A stretch of DNA of 64,000 bases from Adenanthera pavonina (lineage: Eukaryota; Streptophyta; Magnoliopsida; Fabales; Fabaceae), in NCBI GenBank assembly GCA_026686845.1, contig JAIVEN010000010.1, positions 28,494,001 to 28,558,000 on the forward strand. The letters are read 5' to 3'. The notes beneath the pieces were generated by a model that did no database searches, was not told where the DNA came from, and worked only from the letters and a program-made list of their open reading frames with translations. Positions 33,012-44,231 of the stretch are shown here, in pieces; positions within the stretch are counted from its first letter, which is position 1, and each line of letters starts with the position of its first letter. Position numbers and translations under genes: made by a program.

Positions 33012-35191
33012 ATGGTAAGAGTCAAGAATCCAGAAGTTGGGAAGAAAGAGTCATGGCCAAAGAGCTCTGTAAAATCTCAATATGCCTCCAAGGAGAATGA
33101 AACTCAGAAAAGAAAAGGTGATTCCAACAAGGCAACTCCCTTCAAAAAGCAAAAAACTACTCCAAGGGCAGAGTCGAAGAAATCTGCACCCTCTCTTTCG
33201 AAGAAAGCAAAGCCTACTGTTCCTGCCACTCTCGTCACTGCTGCTTCTTCTACCTCCTCCAGCACTGAATATGGAGAATATCAACTGACCTCACTGCCAT
33301 TGTGGAGCAATGCTCATATTCTTGGAGAATACACTAACAAATTTATCAGCAAAAAGATAATCAAGCCTTACGGCTTGAATTTGGAAGAATTCCTAGTTTC
33401 TAACAACTTTGATGCTGGGCTATAGATGATAAGATACAAAAATTTGTTAGAAATACTGGAAAGATATGATGATGAGGTAGTTAAAACCTGATATGCTTCT
33501 TTGAAATTTAATAGCAAGAAGAAGAAGTGGGAAGTAAATCTGACCATCTGACTAACAGATGAAAGCTTTAATGAGGTTTTAGAAATTCCAGGGCAAGATG
33601 GTCTGAAGATTGACATTACAACCTCAAGGTATATGGATGAGACTGAAACCACTGATAAAAAAGGAGGGCCTTTTCTGAACTACAAGGAAAGTATGATTCT
33701 GAACACTCTGTTCAAAAGAAAAGAGAACATACCACCTCTAAGCTTGTTGAAGCCTACTGACCTCAGTGCTCAAGTTAAAATCCTACACTACATTGTGTCC
33801 AAGATTATCTTCAACAAAGGAGGCAGTTTCAATCAGATTACAAGGGCTGAAGTACATGTGATGGCAGCTATTATGCGTGGGCAGCTTATCAACATAGGAC
33901 ACATCATCCTCCAATGCATGATCAAGGCAAGAGATCAGAGGAAAGATTTCACCCTTCTCTATGTAGCAATCATCTCCAAGATACTTCAGTATGCCCGAAT
34001 CCAACATCTTGAGAAAGAAAAAGGAAAGCCTACTGAAATCTTCAAAGAAGAAGAACTGCAAAGGCTGGGAATAGAGAAGAAAGATGGAAGATGGATTGGA
34101 AAAGGAGCTGGAAAGACTAAAGACCTTTTCCTTGATGAGGAAGCCTCCCAACAGCAAGAAGGAATCTCTGAGGCTGCTCCAAAATCCATACCCCAACCCT
34201 TTCAGCCTGTTCTATCTCCATCTTAGCCCCCTCAAACTTAAGTACCATCAACTCCATCTACTCAAACAAAGCCAACAGAGATCACTAAGTTGTATGATAG
34301 TCTGTCTGCACTCATACTTAGCATCAGAGATGAGCAAAATGCCAAGTTTGTTCATCTGCAAGACCAGATACATCAGTTGTTAAAGAATATGAAAGTGGTT
34401 GTTGATGCATATGAAGACATCAGGAGTGACATTCCCTCCACATCAGCTCCGCCTCAGTCAGGATTCTATGAACGTGTCATGTCTCCTATACCTGAGCCTC
34501 CATGTCCTTTCATGCTAGCCTTCCCTGAACCTGATGATGCAGTGCATGATACTAAAGCTGTTGGCACATTGACCATACTACAGGCCTCCAGTGATGAGGC
34601 AAGTCCTGGTCCTCCCTTGAACTATGGAATGGAAGAAGAGGCCCCTCTAGAACCAAGATCCCATGAGCCCATTCTAAAGTTGCTCAGGATTCAATTCTCT
34701 CATTTCAAAAATCTGAGCAAGTTGAGAAACTAGTGGCAGCCATCACTACCTCACCATTCTTGCAAGTAGCCCTGAATGAAGAGAGAAGCATTGTGCCTTA
34801 TGTTGATCTAAAGGCTATTGCTCATAATGCTCTCTTATAAGCACAAAGATTAAGGCTTGAAGAAATGTTTCGTCCTCCTGCTCCCTCACTTATTTCCACT
34901 TTTGGTCTCTCGGAGGCATGAAGAGCTTAATTGGCTATCACTAGGCAAGAAGTGCAAGAACTTCTTGAACTCTATGATGATGAGGATTCTAATTCTGAAG
35001 CTTCTGAGTCTTTGCCAGGGCTTAATCCAGATCTGCCATTTGTTTCTGTACCTTTTCAGGCAGTTCCAGTATCTCAAATCCCTCATCCTAGTAACTTTGT
35101 ACACCTTCCTGATAATGCCAAAAAGGGCGAGACTGTAGCAGAGCCTTCTAGCAAGACCTACAGTAAGAAGTTCAAGTCCAAGAAGAAGTGA
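33012..35191 (+). pseudogene. Element A extra ORF after pol (env-position ORF)
   Basis: Begins MVRVKNPEVG at 33012. The N-terminal 90 residues are rich in Lys, Ser and Thr, with nuclear-localisation-like clusters. The middle (about 33426-34200) is a mixed helical region with LLEILERYDD, TDESFNEVLEIP and LLKPTDLSAQVKILHYIVSK, like the 'putative plant transposon protein' domain seen in plant elements. The C-terminal part is Pro/Ser/Glu-rich and ends KKFKSKKK. I see no signal peptide or membrane segment, so 'envelope' describes position only. Stops include TAG at 33423-33425, immediately followed by ATG and shared with element B, a TGA near 33488, and others. Function unknown. Confidence 0.75.
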
Positions 35192-35438
35192 TTAGATCTT
35201 AAGATTGCTTAGTCCTTCTTGTAGTATTGTTTTTTTTTTGTCTTAAGAATGAAAAATCTTTGTTCTGTATTTTATGATTGACATGTTCTGACTTTGTAAT
35301 GAAATGGATTAATGAATCTCTCTGTTTGATTTTCTGTACATAATATCTTATCTTTTGAATTATAATGCATATGTTGAGGGGGAGCTTATTAAAACAAACC
35401 CAAGTACTAATCCAGTCTGTAAGTTATTTTGTCATCAT

Positions 35439-35453
35439 AAAAAATGGGGAGAA
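35439..35453 (+). other. Polypurine tract of element A
   Basis: AAAAAATGGGGAGAA directly before the 3' LTR, the priming site for plus-strand DNA. Element B has a purine run AAAAAAAGGGAAGAA at the same place. Confidence 0.85.
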
Positions 35454-37103
35454 TGTTGAATCAAGTGTTTTGATGATTCCAAACCAACCTTTTAGAGCTT
35501 GGAAAGAAGATATCAAAGGCACATGGAAGATCCCAAATGAAGAAATCCAAGTAAAATCAGCACAATATTAGATATAAGATTTCTTACGATGTTTAATTTG
35601 AGTAAAAGACTTTGAGCTTACAAATTAATGATTTAGAAATATGATTCTGTGATAATTCATGGAATATTTGAAAAACACCTACTAACAGACAAACTTTAAA
35701 GTGTTAAAACTAATCTATTGCTTTGAAAATTCGAACTTTGTCTTCTAAAATTCAAATTTTGAATTGAAAATAAGTTGGTCAGAAAAGAAATTCCTTTGAC
35801 AAATGAACTTTGAGTGCAGAAATTCAAACTTTGACATGAGTCTGATAAGAGCCTTCTCTGACAGACGAATTTTGAGGTTTGAAAATTCGAATTTATGATA
35901 AAACACAATTCATAAAAATGAAAAATTTGTCTGAGGATCTGTCAAAACTCATCTGAAAGTGAAGTTTAAAAAGAGTCCAAAATTAGCTCACTAACAGATG
36001 AACTTTGATTTTGAAAATTTGAATTTTAGAAATAAAGCTTGCAAGTCTGTTATGATAATCTGTTAACATACGAATGTTGGTTTTTAAAAATTCAAATTTT
36101 GAAATAAGTCTAATAAGAACTTCCTCTGACAGATGAACTTTGAATCTTGAAAATTCAAATTTTGAAAAAATTAACTATTGTGTCTTATTGAGCTGCCCAC
36201 TGACAGACAAACTTTGGGCACCAAAATTTAAATTTCAAAGGCACTGTAGCAATATGGGACAACTATTCACACTTATTAGAAGAACTTTAACTTGAAAATT
36301 TGTATGTTCCAACATATAAATATTTTTCAAAGATGAAAATTCAAACATTGCGTCATAAACAGATGAACTTTGAAGTTCAACGTTAAAGTCTTTAACTTTT
36401 GGTATTTATGAAATTTGTCTGTTGACTAACCAAAATTCGAACTTTGAGTGTCAGAAGCATTAAATACAGTTGGTGAATGGATAGTTTTTCAGAGTAACCA
36501 TTGGGTAACATTTATAACAGATAGATCTTGTCTTTAACATATTGTTAAGACCTAAAGCTATAAATAAAACTTTATTTGAAGTTGTGGGTAACAAATTTAC
36601 ATTGTATATACTGAAACTTTGTCAAATTCTTAACTCAAAGTCTCTTACTCTCACATACTTCATTCGTCTGCACTTCAACTTTTATATACACTCTAAATTG
36701 GAGAGTTCATTTATTGCAATCAATCTTTTCTTTATCTGGAAGAAAGATTTTCTTGTGAAGGGATATCACAAGGGATTTGGGAAGCACTTAGCTAGAGTGC
36801 AAAGAGAGAGGTTGTAAGCTCTAAGAACAGAGCATCAAAGTTGTACTGAGGCAGAAGCCCACTGAATTCTTGCAAGATAGTGGATAATCTCAAGTAGTTG
36901 CTTGGGAACTAGATGTAGATCAAGATAAAGAGACCGAACCAGGATAAACATCTGTGTCTCCCCTTCTCTTTTACTGCATTTACCTTACTATTCCTTTATA
37001 CTCTATTTTACTGTCACTTTTGCCTTCATCACTCTCTTGACCTTTGCAAAAAATTTTAATCTTCCCAATTTACCTCCCTCTTGGGGAGCAAGCATATCTA
37101 ACA
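35454..37103 (+). repeat. 3' LTR of element A
   Basis: 1650 bp, TGTTGAATC...ATCTAACA, uninterrupted. Most of the AACGG motifs upstream of its TATA box (36559-36566) have decayed to AATGG or AACAG, consistent with deamination at CpG. Confidence 0.93.
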
Positions 37104-37108
37104 AGGGT

Positions 37109-37615
37109 AAGAAAGAATAATATGTTTGTTCCTAACTTGCACCTTAACCGATTCCAATATGTCTAACACAGGCCTAAAACCAAGACACTATTATAGTTAA
37201 TTCTAATATTAAAGTGAGGTAGAAAACAAAATATGAAAAGACAACATAACATAAATTAGTAAAATCGTATCAAAACTCAAAGAATGTCAAGAGATGGCAA
37301 AGGCAAACATAATGAGAAAGTAACATAAAATGTATTTGTTAGGGTAAAAGAATGTCAACAGGTGCTAAATGAAGTGTTTGCATACCACAAAATAGCCAAT
37401 GAAATAGTGTAACACACGAAGACAGAGCAACAATAAGAGTTTTTTCGAATATTCAATGTAAAATAGCTATGCGATAGTGATCAAGAACAAATTAAGCCAC
37501 TAAAAAAAATAGATTGATGGTGGTACAGTTGAGACAAATTAGAAAATTTAGATTGTCATCAATTAAGGAAATATTCAATGAAGATTTAATGCATCAACTT
37601 CAAGTAGCTTCAATA
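37109..37615. other. Spacer, nothing recognised
   Basis: AT-rich DNA between element A and the LINE tail. It is the continuation of the pre-insertion sequence left of 23778. No open frame of interest. Confidence 0.5.
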
Positions 37616-38265
37616 TAATAATAACAACAATATTAGCTTTATCCCACTAATGTGAGGTCGGCTACATGGATCACAAGACGCCATTGAACTATATCAAATA
37701 CCATCTCCTCTAATAAATCATTTCTCAAGAGGTCATCTCTTATAACTTCCCTTAGTGTCCTTTTCGGTCATTCTCTATGTCTTTTGATAGAGCTCTAAGC
37801 CATTTGATCAACTTTCCTCACTAGCTCCTCTTATCCTTTTCTTTGTACATGTACAAACTACCTTAAACGATTTTTTACCATTTTCTCCTTGATAGGTGCT
37901 ACTTCGACTTTCTTTCATATACATTCATTTCATATCTTATCCAATTTTATATGACCACACATCCATCTCAACATTCTCAACTTTGCTACTTCTATCTTAT
38001 GCTCTTGTTGTCTTGTCTAAGCCCAACATTCACTACCATATAACATCACTGACCTTATAGTTGTTCCATAAAATTTCCATTTAAGCTTCATAGGTGCGTT
38101 ACGGTCACAAATAACTCCTGATGCTTTTCTCCATTTTAACTACCCAGCTTGTATCCCATGTATAACATCTTTATCAATTTCGCCATCACTTTGTAAAATT
38201 GATCCCAAATATCTGAACTTTGACACCTCTGGAATGATTTGCTCTCCAATTTTTACCATGAATTA
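37616..38265 (-). mobile_element. 5'-truncated L1-type LINE fragment
   Basis: Homologous to the LINE at 11093-12030, on the same strand. Minus-strand frames contain KIGEQIIPEV, GEIDKDVIHGIQA, CDRNAPMKLK and MLYGSECWA, then a degraded tail ending in TTATTATTAT-like bases at 37616. Several stops. It abuts the gag fragment of copia element C, whose 5' part is missing. Confidence 0.8.
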
Positions 38266-39132
38266 GTAATTCGAACTCTACAGAAGTCTTAGCACAGAAA
38301 AAGAAGCATGAAGAAGATGAATTGATATGTCGTGGTCATATTTTGAATACCTTGTTTGATTGATTGTATGATTTGTACTTTACTTTGAAGACACCTAAAG
38401 AAATTTGGACTACTCTGGAGACTACATATCAGAATGAGAAATGAGGTACAGACAAGTTTCTTTCATTACAGTATTTTGAATTTTTGATTCTGAGCCTATT
38501 ATTGAATGAGTTCATGAATTACAAGTTTTGGTCTTCAGACTAAGATCTTGATGTGAAAATAACTGATGCATTACAAATTGGTGCAATATTGTCTAAGTTG
38601 CTTGTGTCTTGGAATAGTTTCAAGAAAAAGATATTACATTCTCATGACAATATTACCTTAAAACAATTTCAAACTCATCTGCAAATTGAAAATGAAACAC
38701 TTTAAAGAGATGCAAGATCTCTACTTATTGTTTCTAAGGTTAATGTCAGTGAGAAGAAATCTAGAAAGAATTATGGCAATGGAAGTAGTAGTATGAAAGT
38801 GTCAAAAAACACTTTTAAGAAAAAGAAAAAATCTGTAAACTGTTTTCATTGTGGAAAGATAGGCCATGTAATTCTTGAATGCAGATATAGAAAGATAGGA
38901 ATTGATTTCAATAAAAAGACTACTAGACAAAAAACTATGGAAAAAGCAAACGTGGTTGATAGCAGTGTACAAGACATGGTACCCATGATTTCCACATTAC
39001 AAGTAAGAATGATTACATAATTGAATATGGCTAATGCAGTTGTCAAAAGCAATGATTGGTGGATATATTCTGATGCCACAATTCATGTATGTAACAATAG
39101 AGGCTATTTCAAGACCTACACAGAGACAAAGA
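38266..39132 (+). pseudogene. Copia element C gag to protease (left part)
   Basis: Degraded copia gag of the UBN2 type: KTPKEIWTTLETTYQNEK, KFLSLQYFEF, ALQIGAILSKLLVSW and QFQTHLQIENETL in order. A complete CCHC knuckle, CFHCGKIGHVILEC, lies at about 38839-38880. The protease region follows (WWIYSDATIHV near 39058, with D-A-T in place of D-S/T-G). The reading is cut at 39132 by element B and resumes at 50064. The 5' LTR and start of gag are missing. Confidence 0.85.
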
Positions 39133-40731
39133 TGTTACAAATGATGGCTTCCCAAGAGGCGGGGGGTGAATTTGGAATATTAAAAGTTTTTGTAAAATGT
39201 CAATAAAGTGAAGAAAGCAAAGGTAACAGTAAAACATAGTATAAGTGAATAACAAGTAAAAGTAGTAATAGACAAGAGAAGACACATATGTTTATCCTGG
39301 TTCGATCTCTCAATCTTGACCTTCATCCAGTCCTCAAGCCACCACTTGAGATTTTCCACTATCTTGCAAGAATTCAGTGGGCTTCTTGCGAATGCCACAG
39401 TACAGCTATGATACTCTGTTTTAGAGCTCACACTTTCTCTCTTTGCACTTTAACTAAGTGCTTCCCCAATCCCTTGTGATATATCATCATAAGAAAATCT
39501 TTCTTCCAGATGAAGATAAGATTATTTATAATTGATAAACTCTCTTAATCAGAGTGTATATGAAAGTTGGAGTACAAAGAATGAAGTATGTGAGAGTAAG
39601 AGACTTTGAGTTGATGATTTGGCAGAGTTTCAGTATATACAAAGTTAAAATCGTTACCCACAACTTCAAATGATGTTATATTTATAGATTTAGGTCTTAA
39701 CTATACGTTAGAGACAAAATCTATCCGTTGGAGAGGTTACCTAACGGTTACTCTGAAAAACTATCCGTTCACCAACTGCATTTAATGCTTCTGACACTCA
39801 AAGTTCGAATTTTGGTTAGTCAACAGACAAATTTCGTAGAAACTGAAAGCTAGAGACTTTAACTTTGAACATTCGAAGTTCGTCTGTCATGAAATAAAGT
39901 TCAGATTTTGATCTTTGAAAAATGTTTCTATGTTGGAACATACGAATTTTCAAGTTTAAGGTTCTTCTAGAAAGTATGAACAGTTGTTCCATTTTGCTAC
40001 AGTGCCTTCGAAATTCAAATTTTGATACCCAAATTTCGTCTGTCAGTGGGTAGTTCAATAAGGTACAATAGTTCATCTATTCGAAATTCGAATTTTCAAA
40101 ATGTAAAGTTTGTTTGTCAGAGAGGCCTCTTTTCAGACTTACTTCAAAGTTCAAATTTCTGAATACTATCATTCGTATGTCAACATATCATCATAACAGA
40201 TTCACAAGTTTTATTTCTGAAATTCAAATTTTCATATTCAAAGTTCATCTGTCGGTGAGCCATTTTGATGCTCTTTCCAAACTCAGTTTTTAGATGAACT
40301 TTGATATATCCTCAGACGAATTTTTCATATTTCATAAGCTGTATTTTGTCTGAAATTCAAATTTTCAAAAGCCAAAGTTCGTCTGTCAGAGAAAGCTCTT
40401 TTCAGACTTGTTCATTTTCAATACAAAATTCGAATTTCCAAAGTCAAAGTTCGAATTTTCAAAACAGCATATCAGTATAAACATTTCAAACTTCGTCTGT
40501 TAGTGGGTGTTTTTTAAATATTCCATGGATTAGCATAGAATCATAGTTTTAAAATATCTTCTTGCTAATTCAAAGTCTTTTACTCAATTTAAACATGGCT
40601 GTAGATTCTACATCTATTCTTGTGCTATTTTTTCTTGAATTTCTCCACTTGAGATCATTTGTGCACCTTTGATATCTTCTCTCCAAACTCTAGAAAGTTG
40701 GTTTGGAATTATCAAAATACTTGATTCAACA
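39133..40731 (-). repeat. 3' LTR of element B
   Basis: 1599 bp, starting TGTTACAAATG and ending GATTCAACA on the plus strand. The inner end abuts the polypurine tract complement TTCTTCCCTTTTTTT at 40732. A TATA box complement is at 39679-39686. Confidence 0.93.
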
Positions 40732-41108
40732 TTCTTCCCTTTTTTTATGATGAGAAAACAACTTACAAATTGGATTAGTACTTGAGTTTGCTTTAACAAG
40801 CTCCCCCTTAACATATGCATTAAAATTCAAAAGATATCATGTACAATAGATCAAGTAAAAAGATTCATTAATTCATTCAAAGTTCAATCACAAGGATGCA
40901 ATCATAGAGTTCAAAACAAAGAAATTTTCATTTCACCAAAAAGTCACTTTACAGGATATTACAAGAAACAACAAGAACACAATACAAAAAAACAACATAA
41001 CAACATTACAAAATACTACAAGAAGAACCAAGCATCCATAACTTCTAATCACTTTTTCTTGGACTTGGACTTCTTGCTATAAGTCTTGTCAGAAGCCTTT
41101 CCAGTTTG

Positions 41109-43235
41109 CTAAGATATCTTCTCCCCTTTTTTGGTATCATCAGGAAGGCGTGTAAAATCAGCAAAAGGAGGGATCTGAGATACCAAAATAACTTGAAGAG
41201 GTACAGGTACAAAAGGTAGTTCTAAATTGAGCTTTGGCAAAGACTCAGAAACTTCAGAACTTGTGTCTTCATCGTCATTATCCAAGATTTCAAGAAGTTT
41301 AGAAATTGTTTGCCTTGTGACTGCCAATTGAGCCCTTCATTCCTCCGAGAAACCATAAGTAGAGACAAGTAAGGGAGCAGGAGGACGAAATATTTCTTCA
41401 AGTCATTGTCTTTGAGCTTGTAAGAGAGCATTATGTGCAATGGCCTCTATATCAACATAAGGCACAATGCTTCTTTCTTCATTCAAGGCAGCTTGCATGA
41501 ATGGTGAAGTGGTGATTGCTGCCACTAGTCTCTCAACTTGCTCAGATTCTTGATGTGAAAGGATTGAATCTTAAGCATCTGCTGGAATGGGCTCATGGGA
41601 GCTTAGTTCCTGAGGACTTTCTTCCTCCATGCTATAGTCCAAAGAAGGACCAAGACTTGCCTCATTACTGGAGGGCCATGGTGTACTCAATGTGCCAGCA
41701 GCCTCAGTGTCATGTACAACAATATCAGAATCAGGAGAGGCTAGCACAAATGGACTTAGAGGCTCAGGAGTTAGAGACATAACAGGCTCAAAGAATCCTG
41801 GATGAGGTGGAGCTGATGTGGCAAGAATGCCACTCCTAATGTCTTCATATGCATCAGTAACCACTTTCATGTTCTTAGCCAACTGGTAGCTCTGATCTTG
41901 CAGATGAGCAAAATTGGCATTTTGCTTATCCCTGATGTTGAGTATGAGTGTAAACAAACTGTCATACAACTCAGTGACCTTGGTTGGCTTGGCACGAGAG
42001 GAGGAAATGGATGGAATTGGAGCTTGAGCAGGTCGAGATGGAGAAAGGACATGCTGAGAAGGCTAAGGCGTGGGTCTTGGAGGAGCCTCAAAGGTCCCTT
42101 CTTGCTGCAGGGAGGCATCTTCATCAAAGAAGAGATCTTCAGATTTTTTAGCTCCCTTTCCAATCCATCTTCCATCTTTCTTCTCTATACCCATCCTTTG
42201 CAGCTCTTCTTTCTTGAAGATCTCAGTAGACTTCCCTTTCCCTTTCTCAAGATGCTGAATTCCCGTATACTGAAGGATCTTATAGATGATTGCTGCATAA
42301 AGAAGTGTTGAGTCTTTCCTCTGATTCCTAGCCTTGATCATGTATTGGAGAATAATTTGTCCCATGTTGATAAGCTTTCCACGCATGATTGCTACCATCA
42401 CATGTGCTTTTGCCCTTATGATCAGATTGAAGCTACCTCCTTTGTTGAGGATAATCCTAGACACTATGTAGTGTAGGATTCTCACTTGAGTACTAAGGTC
42501 AGTGGGCTTCAGCAAGCTTATAGGTGGCCTATTCTCCTTTCTTCTGAACAAGGTATTCAGGATTGTGCTATCTTTGTAGTTCAAGAAAGGTCTACCTTCT
42601 TCATCTGTAGTCTCTGCCTCATCCATATACCTAGAAGCAGTAATGTCAATCTTCAAGCCATCTTGTCTTGGAATCTCTAAAACCTCATTAAAGGTTTCAT
42701 CTGTTAGCCAGATGGTCCTTGATCTCAGACTGACTTCCCACCTCTTTTTCTTGCTATTGTATTTCAGAGAGGCATACCAAGTCTTAACTACCTTATCATC
42801 ATATCTCTCCAATATCTCTAACAAATTCTTATATTTAATCATCTACAGCCCGGCATCAAAGTTGTTAAAGATTAAAAATTCTTCCATATTGACATAGTGA
42901 GGCTTGATTACCTTCTTGCTCACAAACTTGGTCGTGTACTCCTCCTGAATATGAGCATTGCTCCATAATGGCAATGTGTTCAGCTCGTTTTCTCCAGATT
43001 CAATACTGGGGGAGGAAGTGGAAGCAACAGCAGCAGGAGCAGGAGTAAGAACCATAGGCTCTGTTTTCTTTGAATCAGCCTTTGGTGTTATTTTCTGCCT
43101 TTTGGAGGGGGTTGCTTTACTGGATTTGCCTTTTCTTTTCAATTTCTCACTCTCCTTTGAGGCATATTGGGATTTCACGGTTCTCTTTGGCCGAGACTCT
43201 CCCTTTCCAACTTCTGGATTTTTCACTCTTGCCAT
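41109..43235 (-). pseudogene. Element B extra ORF after pol (env-position ORF)
   Basis: Counterpart of 33012-35191. It begins MARVKNPEVG at 43235, with the same Lys-rich N-terminus. A TAG stop at 42845-42843 is followed at once by ATG, in the same place as in element A. The middle part is then open for 259 codons (42842-42063), the best-preserved stretch of this ORF in the window: TWYASLKYNSKKKRW, TDETFNEVLEIP and LQYTGIQHLEKGKGK. Further stops at about 42063 and 41571 precede the acidic C-terminal part. No signal peptide or membrane helix is seen. Function unknown; conservation in A and B shows it belongs to the element. Confidence 0.78.
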
Positions 43236-44231
43236 TTTTGTGGATGAATGATTCAGAATGATGCAAAGAATGTGTTTATAGGGTGCGAAAAGAAGATTAA
43301 TCGGTGGAAAATAAAGATTTACGATCAGAATTAAAGGGGATTAATGAGAGAATTTGAACAGACTCACGAGAGAGATGAATAGGGTTGCATTTGTTCAGAG
43401 GATAACCTTTAGTTTTAACGTGTGTAACCGCACAATAGACAAATTTTGAGGGGTCAAAATTTGAATTTTGAGCAGTTACAAGTTAACCTATTCAGCAAAG
43501 CTTACTGACAGATGAATTTTCTCCTGGAAGTTCATCTGACAGAGGCTTGGTTCAAACAGCAAAAGATAAACAGACGAACTTTGTTAAAACAAAGTTCGAA
43601 TTTTGAAGAACAGGCAACAAGCAATTATCAATACAACAATCAACAGATGAATTTTAATAATGAAAATTCATCTTTCAGAGATTCAATAATGTGAGCATGT
43701 TTCAACAGATGAATTTTGAATCAGAAATTCAAATTTCAACATTTTGTAAAGAGCTTCCAACATGCGTATTTTGAGAAAAGAAAATTCGTACAATCTTCAA
43801 GTTGGACAAGGATAATATTGGAATTTTATTTTTGAAAATTCCAATGTTCATATACTAATAGACGAATTTTGAAGGACCACTGAGAACTGTTACAATGTAA
43901 AGCAAGCTGAAGTTCGTCTGATAGGCATCTAAATTTGAATGTTAAGCATGCTAACTTGTTCAAAAACGTAATTTATCAAGGAAATTCATCTAATACACAA
44001 CTAAAATTTGAATTTTCACTTTATAAACTTACAGAATGGATCCAGAAACTCAGATTTCTTGCTTTCTTTTTCACCTTTTGGCTGTTTCATTCTAGTGTGC
44101 TCCATATTTTAGATTTATTGCCATTTAAACTTATGAGGAGTACCTACAACTTGAATTAAACTTACTCTGATGCTAAAGTTAGAATTAAATCAATGTCAGA
44201 AATTCTAAAACAGATTCGCACAAGGATTTAC
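43236..44231 (-). other. Spacer of element B with LTR-like motif array
   Basis: Non-coding. Between about 43430 and 44010 'cagacgaactttg' and 'aaattcgaatttt'-type motifs alternate, as in the LTRs. It is positionally equivalent to 32012-33011. Confidence 0.7.

Larger units (their letters stand above)
23783..37103 (+). mobile_element. Copia element A, Sirevirus-like, with nested solo LTR
   Basis: A large Ty1/copia element flanked by a perfect 5-bp duplication AGGGT (23778-23782 and 37104-37108). LTRs are 23783-27032 (1582 bp without the nested insert) and 35454-37103 (1650 bp). The 8.4-kb interior runs PBS, gag, protease, integrase, RT, RNase H, a non-coding spacer, and an extra ORF before the polypurine tract. 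Size, LTR length, Met-tRNA primer site and the extra ORF fit the Sirevirus lineage. LTRs differ at roughly 8-9% of the first 310 aligned bases (hand count), so it is millions of years old. Many stops make it inactive. Confidence 0.93.

Noticed and set aside
33012..35191. Calling the extra ORF an envelope gene
   Set aside because: Its position matches env-like genes of Sireviruses, but no signal peptide, membrane segment or cleavage site is visible, so only 'env-position ORF' is supported.
41571..41782. Open frames on the plus strand across 41516-43261
   Set aside because: They are antisense shadows of the element B extra ORF, whose minus-strand frame is matched by element A.
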